A program made the translations under genes and the position numbers. Positions 32,493 through 39,930 of a stretch of DNA of 58,816 bases are shown in pieces. The notes under the pieces were generated by a model, which was given only the letters and a program-made list of their open reading frames with translations, searched no databases and had not been told where the DNA came from. Position 1 is the stretch's first letter; each line of letters opens with the position of its first letter. The DNA comes from DASQHW01 sp038209365 (GTDB lineage: Bacteria > Actinomycetota > Acidimicrobiia > IMCC26256 > PALSA-610), in contig JBBQXS010000027.1 of NCBI GenBank assembly GCA_038209365.1, positions 1 through 58,816 of the forward strand, written 5' to 3'.

Positions 32493-33352
32493 GCGGCGTC
32501 GCCCTCGAGGCCGGAAAGGATCCTTTGACGGCGCGCCCGGCGCATCCATGCGCACAGCGCGACGCCGCCGACCGGGATGCTCAGCGCCAGGACCCACAGC
32601 ACCCAGCCGAGCCCTCCGACGTGGCCCGTCCTGGAGACTGTCAGCGCAGGCGAGCTGAGCTCGGCGGCGCGCGCTCCACGCCCGGGTGTGGTGCTGCCTC
32701 CTCCCGACCCAGTCGTACCGGTCGTGCTCGAGCCTCCTCCGCCCCCGTCGCCGCTGCCGTCTCCGGTGCGCCCACCGGGCGAACCGTTGTCGATGTTGTC
32801 GTGCGGGACCGGGGCGGACGGCGTTTCCGGGTTCGGTGGGCCGGGGTCGGTCGGACTCCCCGGGGCGGCCGGCGTCGTCGCCGCCGGCGTACCCAGCGTC
32901 GTCGGCGAGGGCGATACGAGCGTCGTCGGTACGGGGTTCCCGGTGACGGTGAACGTCCTCGGCCTGTAGGTCGTGAGCAGCGATTGCAAGCCCAGGCTCA
33001 CACATGTCGCGCTGACGGTGGCACGAGCCGCGAGCGCGTTGTAGGGGATCGTGAAGGAGCCGCGCCATGAGCCATCGGTGTGCACAGGCAGTTGCACGCT
33101 CGTGGCCGGCAGGGTCGCAGCCTGGATCATGACGAAGTTCGACTCGCTGAACAGGCCGGGCGAGCAACCGCTGCCGCTGACGTGCACCCTCGTTCCTGCG
33201 GGTCCCGACGTCGGCGACATGTTGAACGCCGTGGGCAGGCCGATCGCGCCGGCAGCTCCGGCGGGGGCGAACGCGCAGATGACGATGCACACGAATGCTG
33301 CGGCGAGGCGAAGCGCAGGTTCACTGAGTGCGCGAATCTGGCGCAATTCCAA
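32489..33352 (-). CDS. Anchored surface protein with IPT/TIG-like domain
   Basis: A 287-residue exported protein: a signal peptide (LAAAFVCIVICAFAPAGAAGA), an IPT/TIG-like immunoglobulin domain beginning MSPTSGPAGTRVHVSGSG, a Pro/Thr/Gly/Ser-rich stalk of about 100 residues, and a C-terminal hydrophobic helix (VLWVLALSIPVGGVALCAW) followed by basic residues. The tail resembles a sortase-sorted end but no clear LPxTG is present. It is co-translated with the hybrid kinase and may be its sensor partner or a surface ligand. A single-pass membrane protein is the safest description. Confidence 0.82.
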   Translation of the reverse strand: MELRQIRALSEPALRLAAAFVCIVICAFAPAGAAGAIGLPTAFNMSPTSGPAGTRVHVSGSGCSPGLFSESNFVMIQAATLPATSVQLPVHTDGSWRGSFTIPYNALAARATVSATCVSLGLQSLLTTYRPRTFTVTGNPVPTTLVSPSPTTLGTPAATTPAAPGSPTDPGPPNPETPSAPVPHDNIDNGSPGGRTGDGSGDGGGGGSSTTGTTGSGGGSTTPGRGARAAELSSPALTVSRTGHVGGLGWVLWVLALSIPVGGVALCAWMRRARRQRILSGLEGDAA

Positions 33353-33459
33353 TGGTCACCTCCGGGAGCTCCGCTCGAGACCCTCCGCGGGCATTGCCCC
33401 GTATCGACCAGATCCGAAGCAAAACTGAGCGGGGCGGAGACGAACCGTCCTTCGCGGCA

Positions 33460-33478
33460 TTGCCGGACAGGCCGGCAA
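33460..33478. other. Small hairpin in the divergent spacer 33353-33554
   Basis: TTGCCGG and CCGGCAA form a perfect 7-bp stem around a five-base loop. It lies in the 202-bp spacer between the surface-protein gene and the response regulator. No known riboswitch or promoter consensus was recognised in the spacer, so its role is open. Confidence 0.35.
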
Positions 33479-33554
33479 ATTTCGGCAGGTCGGCTTCACG
33501 CGGCGTCTCCGGTCCGCCGATGAAATCAGCGACACGACGTGGCGCCCACGGTGG

Positions 33555-34319
33555 ATGCCGACGATGGATGGATGTGTGAGAGAGCTCGACGACGCTGATA
33601 TGCCCGCCTCCGGCTCATCGAGCGAGTCGCCGGCCGAACCCGATGGTCGCCAGGTGCTCGTCGTGGACGACGACGACGTCATCCGCCGGCTCGTACGTGC
33701 CGGGCTGGAACGCGAAGGCTTTGTGGTGCGCGACGCGCCGGACGGGGACGCCGCGCTGGAGGACATCCAACGCTGTCCGGCGAGCCTCGTGATTCTCGAT
33801 GTGAACCTTGGAACGGTGGGCGGGTTCGACGTGCTGTCGAAGATCCGCGCGTCGTCCGATGTGCCGGTGATCCTGTTGACGGGCCGCGTCTCGGAGACAG
33901 ATCGCGTGTTGGGGCTCGAGCTCGGCGCCGACGACTACGTCGTCAAACCGTTCTCGCCTCGCGAGCTGGCGTCGCGTGTTCGTGCCGTGCTGCGACGCAC
34001 GACACGAACCGCGACTCATGCGCTCGACTTCGGCAGCCTCCGGGTCGACCTCGACGCACGGCGAGTGTTCCTGGGCGGGGATCTTGTCGAGTTGACAGCT
34101 CGCGAGTTCGACCTCCTCACGTTTCTCGCGTCCTCGCCGGGTCGGGTCTTCTCCCGTTCGCTCCTGCTCGAGCAGGTGTGGCATTCGACCGAGGAGTGGC
34201 AGGATCCCGCGACCGTGACCGAGCACGTTCGCAGACTCCGCGCCAAGCTCGAAGCCGAGAGTGAGCAGCCGAGGTGGATCCGGACGGTACGAGCCAAGGG
34301 CTACGCGTTCGAACCCTGA
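33555..34319 (+). CDS. OmpR-family response regulator
   Basis: A protein of up to 254 residues with an acidic receiver domain (VLVVDDDDVIRRLV, phospho-acceptor Asp82 in VILDVNLGT, Lys in DDYVVKPFS) and a C-terminal winged helix (LTAREFDLLTFL, TVTEHVRRLRAKLE, RTVRAKGYAFEP). It is divergent from the surface protein/hybrid kinase pair and a natural phosphotransfer partner, though not proven. The exact start is uncertain: ATG 33555, ATG 33564, GTG 33573 and ATG 33600 are all in frame before the receiver. Confidence 0.88.
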   Translation: MPTMDGCVRELDDADMPASGSSSESPAEPDGRQVLVVDDDDVIRRLVRAGLEREGFVVRDAPDGDAALEDIQRCPASLVILDVNLGTVGGFDVLSKIRASSDVPVILLTGRVSETDRVLGLELGADDYVVKPFSPRELASRVRAVLRRTTRTATHALDFGSLRVDLDARRVFLGGDLVELTAREFDLLTFLASSPGRVFSRSLLLEQVWHSTEEWQDPATVTEHVRRLRAKLEAESEQPRWIRTVRAKGYAFEP

Positions 34320-34636
34320 ACGCGATCGATGACGGGGCATGTCCGTCCTCGTGGCTTGGACTCGTGACGGCGGCGTGGTTGCGGCCAAAGTGGGGGGTTT
34401 GGTGGGTCCGTAACTTCCGAGCGCCTTCTCGCTCATCGGATCCTCCTCGGATGCTCGGAGACGATGATCGGCCGGCTGCGACCATGGCCACAGCGATGTC
34501 GTCCCAACGTCGCGACAAATCCGTACGCCCGGAATTGAGGCGGCGTTGTTGAACCTCCGCGCCGCGTCTGCCGACTCCTCGTGTCCGCTGCACAGAAGAT
34601 CCGCTGACCACATTCCGCCGAACATGAGGAGTGGCG
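34320..34636. other. Long intergenic region between two response regulators
   Basis: This 317-bp stretch has no supported plus-strand gene. A GACGG/CCGTC hairpin with a seven-base loop just after the OmpR-type gene may be a weak terminator. On the minus strand an ATG at 34436 is preceded at ideal spacing by AGGAGGA, starting a reading frame that would run antisense into the response regulator. The final 20 bases hold the ribosome binding site (GAGGAG) for the next gene. Confidence 0.6.
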
Positions 34637-35167
34637 ATGACGATTGCGGCCCTCGCAGAGGCGACGGATCTCCACTCTGAGATCGACGCCGACCGTGCGC
34701 ACGAATCCCACGGTGGTCGGTCGGTCGAGGATGCTCGCATCCTGATCGTCGATGACGATCCGACGGCGGCACACCTCATGACGCGCCTTCTCGAACGCGA
34801 CGGCTTCTGGCGCGTGGTCACCACCGGAGGCGGATGGCCCGCGCTGGCCATGCTGCTCCAGCATCCGCCCGACGTGATGATCCTGGACGTGCACATGCCT
34901 GATCTCGACGGGATCCAAGTCCTTCGCGAGATGCAGAAGGTCGAGCGGCGGGCCCGCACCGTTACCGGCGTCCTCGCGGTGAGTGGCGATGCCGCCGCGG
35001 CGACGTGTGACGCAATGCTGGAGGCGGGCGCGGACGATTTCGTGCTCCGCCCGTTCGCCGGTGCCGAGTTCGCGCTACGGGTGCGGCGACTCGCGCAGGC
35101 GAGCCGTCAGCTCCGTCGAACCGTGAACTACGTCGATTTCCTCGAACGCGGTCTCACCCCTGAGTGA
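34637..35167 (+). CDS. Stand-alone response regulator receiver protein
   Basis: A 176-residue protein with one receiver domain (ILIVDDDPTAAHLMTRLL; phospho-acceptor Asp84 in MILDVHMPDLDG) and a short C-terminal helix but no output domain. The conserved Lys near the domain end is replaced by Arg (DDFVLRPFAG), which may alter signalling. The ATG at 34637 follows GAGGAG by five bases; an in-frame GTG at 34631 overlaps that site. The last 14 bases overlap the convergent acyl carrier protein gene. Confidence 0.85.
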   Translation: MTIAALAEATDLHSEIDADRAHESHGGRSVEDARILIVDDDPTAAHLMTRLLERDGFWRVVTTGGGWPALAMLLQHPPDVMILDVHMPDLDGIQVLREMQKVERRARTVTGVLAVSGDAAAATCDAMLEAGADDFVLRPFAGAEFALRVRRLAQASRQLRRTVNYVDFLERGLTPE

Positions 35168-35411
35168 CGCGCTGCCGGTAGACGTCGTAGACGTCGCCGA
35201 GCGTGATCAGCTGACCCACGAGCGCGTCGGGCAGCATCACGCCCGCCGACGCCTCGACGACGAGCAGCATTTCGAACGTGAGCAGCGAGTCGAACGCGAG
35301 GTCGTCGACGAGACGCGTGTCGTCGCGCCCATTGGCGGCGATGGCAGGTAGGTCGAGCTCTCGGGCCAACGCGTCGCAGAACTCGTCGAAATCCAGCAGG
35401 TGGCTTCTCAT
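35154..35411 (-). CDS. Acyl or peptidyl carrier protein
   Basis: An 85-residue acidic carrier protein. The phosphopantetheine attachment motif is DSLLTFEM, with Ser42, preceded by the usual acidic LVDDLAF. Helices and length fit an ACP. Its ATG overlaps the stop of the GNAT gene (ATGA), so the two are co-translated. No other fatty-acid or polyketide synthase gene is nearby. It is probably a dedicated carrier holding an acyl group for the GNAT partner. Confidence 0.88.
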   Translation of the reverse strand: MRSHLLDFDEFCDALARELDLPAIAANGRDDTRLVDDLAFDSLLTFEMLLVVEASAGVMLPDALVGQLITLGDVYDVYRQRVTQG

Positions 35412-36052
35412 TGTGGGAGTTGTTGCGTCACGCGATCGAGCAGGCGCTCGCGGTCGCGTTCGAACCGATCTCGCCACAGCGAAAGGATGTGAAGGTCCCA
35501 ACGACGTCCGCCGTGCCGCTCGTGATCGCGCAGCACGCCTTCGTGTTCCATCCAACGGCCCACCACGCTCCGAAAAGCATCGAGGTTGTAGTCGATCACA
35601 TCGCTGTAGATCTTGATGAAGCCGAATTCCTCGAAGAGGAAGTTGACGAACAGGAGCAACGCCTCGAGGGGCCAGATGCGAGTATCGGCGCGAAACACCG
35701 CGCCGAGATGGCAATGGGCGTCGCGCATGTTGGCCTCGTACGCCACGACGAGGCCGACTCGCTCCTTCGTGTCGATGCGTTCAACGAGAAACTGCACGAG
35801 CACGCCCTGCCACAGGTCGCGTACGAACTCCTCCGGTCGCGGGGGCAGCCCGCGGTAGCGCCAATGCGGCCCCGTACGTTCGTCCGCTGCGAGCAAGAAC
35901 AAGAAGTCGTAGTCGCTCGCGACGACCGCACGCAGACGTACCCTGCGACCGGAGAGCGGGACACGCGGTACGTGATCTTGCGCGACGGAGTCCCCGACCT
36001 GCAGGCCGGGTGCCACGTCGAGCACCGGCGTCGACCCATCACGTAGCAGCAT
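35408..36052 (-). CDS. GNAT-family acyltransferase
   Basis: A 214-residue protein with GNAT-like features: an N-terminal SGRRVRLRAVVASDYDFLFLL, a central CHLGAVFRADTRIWPLEALLLFVNFLF resembling the CoA-binding helix, and VIDYNLDAFRSVVGRWMEHEGVLRD. It resembles RimJ/RimL-like transferases. The acyl donor may be the adjacent carrier protein rather than CoA. The ATG at 36052 has a purine stretch (GAGCGGG) just before it. The acceptor is unknown. Confidence 0.72.
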   Translation of the reverse strand: MLLRDGSTPVLDVAPGLQVGDSVAQDHVPRVPLSGRRVRLRAVVASDYDFLFLLAADERTGPHWRYRGLPPRPEEFVRDLWQGVLVQFLVERIDTKERVGLVVAYEANMRDAHCHLGAVFRADTRIWPLEALLLFVNFLFEEFGFIKIYSDVIDYNLDAFRSVVGRWMEHEGVLRDHERHGGRRWDLHILSLWRDRFERDRERLLDRVTQQLPQ

Positions 36053-36164
36053 CCCGCTCTTGAAGTGTCCGGCTGTGGTCGAAACCTTTCGTGGTCGTCG
36101 AAAATCCGAGACGACTCGACATCTTGTCGGGTGAACGCGAAATGCGCCGGTGCATCGTGCGCGC

Positions 36165-36719
36165 TCAGAGCACTACGGAAATCGAGGACGCTCGATTCTT
36201 CCAAGAGCCGGCGTTCAACGAATAGCTTTGGGCACCGAGTGTGAGGATGCTGCCTCCGCCACCCGTGCCGTCAGCCACAAAGGCGTTGCAGGTCTTCGAG
36301 CTCGCCCACGACTCCATATCGTTGTCGAAGCCGTAGTCAGCCAGGTCGAAAAAGCCCGATGTGCTGACGAAGATGAGCTGGTTGCCACTCCAGTCGGTGC
36401 CGCTGAAGAGCTGTACCTCTGTCGACGAGCCGCCACAGTTCGATGCCGGCACCGCGCCATTTGCGTCGGCGGCAGTGCCCGCCCGGGCCGCGATGGCAAC
36501 CGCGTCGCGCAGCTGAGCTCGTGTATCGAAGCAACGAACGTTGTCGGGGCCGAACACCCCACAGGCATGGGCCCCTTGCCATCCCTGAGCAAGGTCGATC
36601 GTCCTGCCGTTGTACGTCGCGTGCGCGCCGGGGCTCGGTGTGGCGCCGGCCGCGGACGCGGGCGCGGCAATCACCGGTATTGCAAGAATTCCGGCGAGCG
36701 CAGTAAAGGCTTCCCGCAC
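36165..36719 (-). CDS. Secreted peptidase-inhibitor-I36/crystallin-like protein
   Basis: A 184-residue secreted protein: signal peptide with MREAFTALAGILAIPVIAAP and cleavage near ASA, then a Cys-containing domain with VQLFSGTDWSGNQLIFVS, FFDLADYGFDNDMESW and WKNRASSISVV. This beta-gamma crystallin-like Greek-key pattern is shared with the peptidase inhibitor family I36 of actinobacteria. Four mature cysteines (GVFG region, RCFD, SNCGG, KTCNAF) could form disulfides. Whether it inhibits a protease is unknown. It is divergent from the ECF sigma gene. Confidence 0.78.
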   Translation of the reverse strand: MREAFTALAGILAIPVIAAPASAAGATPSPGAHATYNGRTIDLAQGWQGAHACGVFGPDNVRCFDTRAQLRDAVAIAARAGTAADANGAVPASNCGGSSTEVQLFSGTDWSGNQLIFVSTSGFFDLADYGFDNDMESWASSKTCNAFVADGTGGGGSILTLGAQSYSLNAGSWKNRASSISVVL

Positions 36720-36841
36720 GGCATACCTCCCGTTGTTCGATCGAAGATCTCGGCAACAACGGTCGACGCGGGCCAGACGATATCCTCTGCAGGCCGCGCG
36801 TGCGACCGGCGTACACCAGCGCGGCGACTGCGACAGTACGG

Positions 36842-37366
36842 ATGGTCGACCAAGCAGACGGACATCTCGTACAGCAATTCAAGGCGCTGTACGACCGCAC
36901 GTACGACCGCGTCTCGGCGTTCGTGTTGCGCCGCGGATTCTCCGAGCACGAGACCCGCGACGTCGTCGCGGACACGTACATGACGCTGTGGCGGCGTATC
37001 CGCGACCTCCCGGACGATTCGACGCTCGCGGATGCATGGGTGTTCGGGGTCGCCCGGCGCACGATCGCGAACGTCCGCCGCTCGGAAAAGCGCCGGGGCC
37101 GGCTGGCCGAGCGGTTGTTCGAGCAACACCACGTCGACAGCCCGTCTGCGCCCGAGGTTCCCGATCGGATCTTGCAGGTACTGGCGGAATTGCCACGCCG
37201 GGATCGGGAGATGCTGCAGCTCTCGGTGTGGGACGAGCTGACCCATGCCCAGATCGCCCACGTCGTCGGTTGCAGTGAGAACGCGGTCGCGGTGCGGCTC
37301 CATCGCGCTCGGAAAGCGCTGCGTCGCCAGTACGACGCCCAGATCGGTGGAAGGGGGACGTCGTGA
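36842..37366 (+). CDS. ECF RNA polymerase sigma factor
   Basis: A 174-residue sigma-70 family protein with region 2 (FKALYDRTYDRVSAFVLRRG, TRDVVADTYMTLWRRI, AWVFGVARRTIAN) and region 4 (LPRRDREMLQLSVWDEL, THAQIAHVVGCSENAVAVRL). There is no extra domain. The ATG at 36842 is used. Its TGA stop overlaps the GTG of the next gene, a membrane protein that probably acts as anti-sigma or regulator. It is divergent from the secreted I36-like gene, a possible target. Confidence 0.9.
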   Translation: MVDQADGHLVQQFKALYDRTYDRVSAFVLRRGFSEHETRDVVADTYMTLWRRIRDLPDDSTLADAWVFGVARRTIANVRRSEKRRGRLAERLFEQHHVDSPSAPEVPDRILQVLAELPRRDREMLQLSVWDELTHAQIAHVVGCSENAVAVRLHRARKALRRQYDAQIGGRGTS

Positions 37367-38100
37367 CCGACCAACGCGACGACGACCTTCTCGAGCGGCT
37401 GCGGCGCGCGAACCCGGTGCCTGCCGGCGCCACCGCCGGTCGCCGGCTGACCGCCGACGCCGACGCGCTGTTCGCCGACATCGTGCGCGAGCGGATACCG
37501 CCGCGGCCGCACCGGCGCCGGGCCGTCCTGATCGCGGTTGCGATCGCGCTGCTCCTGCTCGCGGCACTCGCCGCCTTCTTCCTCCGTCGCGAGGCGGACC
37601 CCAAGCAGCCCGCCTCGGCAGCCTGCTACTCCGCCGCCGACATACACGCGCGGCGGGTCATCTTCGGGGTGGCCGGGAACGACCCGCGGACCGCGTGCGC
37701 CGAACAGTGGCGCTTGGGCAACATCGGCTCCGGACCGCTTCCTGACTTCGCAGTCTGCGTGCTTCCCAATGGTCTCCAGGCGGTGTTTCCTGGTGAATCC
37801 GGATCGACATGCGATCGACTCGGCCTGAAGATCGCCGGGTCTGGTCGGCGCGATGAATCGACGTTCAGCTTCGACCTGGGTCTCAAGATTCATCAGCAAT
37901 GCTTCGACGAGGCGGGCGCCCGCGTGCTCGTGCGCGAGCAACTCGTCGCGAACGGCCTCGCGAACTGGGAGGTGTTGGTGCGACACGATCGCCCGTTCGG
38001 CCGGAAGTTTCCGTGCGCCGACGTGAGCATCGACATACCGGCTCGCACCGTCACAATCGTGGCGATCCCCGACCCGTTCGCGTCAGTGCCGCCGGGTTAG
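37363..38100 (+). CDS. Membrane protein, putative anti-sigma partner
   Basis: A 245-residue protein with a cytoplasmic N-terminus of about 50 residues, one transmembrane helix (AVLIAVAIALLLLAALAAFFL) and a C-terminal extracytoplasmic domain with five cysteines. Its GTG overlaps the ECF sigma stop (GTGA), the usual arrangement for sigma/anti-sigma pairs. No HxxxCxxC zinc motif of ZAS anti-sigmas is visible, so the role is inferred from position. The extracytoplasmic domain is not recognised. Confidence 0.7.
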   Translation: MTDQRDDDLLERLRRANPVPAGATAGRRLTADADALFADIVRERIPPRPHRRRAVLIAVAIALLLLAALAAFFLRREADPKQPASAACYSAADIHARRVIFGVAGNDPRTACAEQWRLGNIGSGPLPDFAVCVLPNGLQAVFPGESGSTCDRLGLKIAGSGRRDESTFSFDLGLKIHQQCFDEAGARVLVREQLVANGLANWEVLVRHDRPFGRKFPCADVSIDIPARTVTIVAIPDPFASVPPG

Positions 38101-38124
38101 GGCCGCCGGGTGAGGGACGCCGGG

Positions 38125-38797
38125 TCAGGGCCGGAACGCGTAACCGACACCGCGCACGGTCCGCAGCCAGCGAACGCCGCGCTCGTCGCCTTCGAGCTTG
38201 ATGCGCAAGCGGCGAATGTGCTCGGTGACCGTCGCCAGGCTCTGGTCCCCGGGCGACACTCCCCACACGCTCCCCAGGATCTCGGCCCGCGTGAAGACCG
38301 TCCGCGGCTCCGACGCGAGAAAGGCAAGAAGCTGGAACTCGCGCGAGGTGAGCTCGATGACCGTGTCGCGGACCCGCACCTCGCGCGCGGCGATGTCGAT
38401 GACGAGGTCGCCGAAGTCCAGCTGCTGGAGGCGGGGCGCGACGCGGCGGATCAAGGCGCGTATTCGGGGTGCCAGATCCCGATCGATCGTCCCTTCGCTC
38501 ACGCAGTCGTCGGCCCCGGCGTCGAGCGCGAGTGCGATCTCCTCCTGGCTCTCGGTCAGCACGATCACACCGAGCACCCCGGCCTCGCGGGGTTCGGCCA
38601 GCCGCGCCAGCACGTCGGTGCCCGCGAGACGGGCCGCGACGATGAGGACCCGCGATCGCGCCTCCGCGGCCTGACGCAACGCCGCCGGCCAGTCCGGCGC
38701 CCTCGACGACACGCAGTCCTTCCGCGGCGAGAACTTCCCCGGCCGTAGCACGCATGCGTTCGTCGTGATGCGCGACAAGCACCACGTCTGCCACCAT
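38125..38797 (-). pseudogene. OmpR-family response regulator, frameshifted
   Basis: Two reading frames together make one response regulator. The first, from ATG 38797 with GGAGGG six bases upstream, gives MVADVVLVAHHDERMRA up to GLRVVE. The second gives APDWPAALRQAAEAR, the rest of a receiver (LGVIVLTESQEEIALALDAG) and a complete winged helix (LTSREFQLLAFL, RTVRGVGYAFRP). Joining them needs one base removed in the CCC run near 38700-38702. A real mutation or a sequencing/assembly error both fit. The usual phospho-acceptor Asp position reads VLIVAARLAG, so the receiver looks atypical even when repaired. Confidence 0.8.
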
Positions 38798-39087
38798 CGT
38801 CATCCCTCCGGGCAAACGGGGGCTTGGCAGGTCGACGCGGTGCCTTGCCCACACCGCCCGCAGCGCGAGCGGTGGAAACCTCGATGCTCCTTTGCAGAAC
38901 CGACAAGTGCCGGCAGTGGAACACCGCCGGCTGGGTTGATTCTGTCAGGCCGGGCGCGGCGTCGCGTGTCGCGCACGCGTCGCGCGCGTCACGCGCGGCC
39001 GTTGACACGAGAGACACAACGGCATCACAACTGGCGCACAATGTCCGCACCATTCGCCGACAACTCAGCCGCGCGCCACCCGTTCCG

Positions 39088-39840
39088 TCAGCGTCGCTTG
39101 CGCTCGATCGCAGCCGGTCCCTCGTCGACGAGGTGGCGTAGCGCGCGCTCGACCTCCTGCGCGAGGATCAGGCTCGTCGTCTCGCGAGCGACCGGGCGGA
39201 GCGCGCCGATCGCGATCGCGACTTCTTCGGGTGTCGCGTTTCCCGCGAAGCCGGTGCCGGTCCGTTCGACGACGAGCTTGACTGCGTCGTCGACGGCTTT
39301 CGCGAGTCGGCGCCGCAACAGATCTCGCAGCTCGCCGGTGAGATCGATGTCGACACCTGCGTCGTGGAGCTGCAGCGCGAGGCCGAGCAGCGCGGGGCTC
39401 GGGACGAGCCACGTCCCGCCGTCGCCGGGTTGCACGTAGCCGGCATCCTGCAGCTCGGCGAGCAGTCCGGCCCGGCGATCGCCCGTCAGCTCGGTGAGCT
39501 CGTCACGTTCGACGATGCGGGGCCGGTCGTCGGACCACGGCGCGCTGAGCGTGGCGTCGATGCCGAGCCATTCGGCCACTGTGCGGGCCGGGCGCTCCCG
39601 GGAGACGAGGTCGCGGATGGCGGTGAGCGTGAGGCCCCGGTCTCGGAGCTCGGCAATCAGGTGCAAGCGCTGCAAGTGGTCGTCGGTGTAGACCGCGTCT
39701 CGGCCGCGTTTCGTCGGCTTGGGGAGCAGGCCCTCGGACTGGTACCAGCGGATCGTCCGCGCCGGCAGCTGGCTGCGGTCGACCAGCTCCGCCAGCCCGT
39801 ACCCGTCCGGAACGTCCGGTTCGGGGGCTTCAGCGCTCAT
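39088..39840 (-). CDS. MerR-family regulator
   Basis: A 250-residue protein with an N-terminal MerR winged helix (YGLAELVDRSQLPARTIRWY, then QSEGLLPKPTKRGRDAVYT), a helix for dimerisation, and a large unassigned C-terminal region that may bind an effector. The ATG at 39840 is chosen over one six codons upstream. It is divergent from the first diiron oxygenase gene, with two palindromic sites in the 90-bp spacer. The C-terminal part lacks the Cys ligands of metal-sensing MerR proteins, so an organic effector is more likely. Confidence 0.87.
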   Translation of the reverse strand: MSAEAPEPDVPDGYGLAELVDRSQLPARTIRWYQSEGLLPKPTKRGRDAVYTDDHLQRLHLIAELRDRGLTLTAIRDLVSRERPARTVAEWLGIDATLSAPWSDDRPRIVERDELTELTGDRRAGLLAELQDAGYVQPGDGGTWLVPSPALLGLALQLHDAGVDIDLTGELRDLLRRRLAKAVDDAVKLVVERTGTGFAGNATPEEVAIAIGALRPVARETTSLILAQEVERALRHLVDEGPAAIERKRR

Positions 39841-39870
39841 GACCCCAGTGAACCACAACGCGGCGGATCT

Positions 39871-39915
39871 TTACAGCTTGCACTGTAAGAATATCTTGAC
39901 AGTTGGCACTGCAAG
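39871..39915. promoter_or_regulatory. Divergent promoter with two related palindromes
   Basis: Site A, TTACAGCTTGCACTGTAA (39871-39888), has perfect 6-bp arms. Site B (39895-39915) is a related imperfect palindrome with CTTG-A-CAGT and ACTGCAAG arms. Both contain a GCACTG core, 24 bases apart. A -35-like TTGACA (39896-39901) for the plus-strand oxygenase gene lies within site B, though no good -10 is evident. These are probable binding sites for the divergent MerR or a related regulator. Confidence 0.65.
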
Positions 39916-39930
39916 TGTTTGGCTGGACCG

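Noticed and set aside
30264..32528. A 754-residue plus-strand frame opposite the histidine kinase
   Set aside because: It is the reverse complement of a kinase with all expected motifs, and its own sequence is Arg-rich without recognisable domains.
33353..33554. A riboswitch in the divergent spacer before the response regulator
   Set aside because: No conserved riboswitch core could be recognised; only a small hairpin is present.
39002..39042. TTGACA with CACAAT downstream of the frameshifted regulator
   Set aside because: The spacing is wrong and no plus-strand gene follows; the MerR gene is on the other strand.
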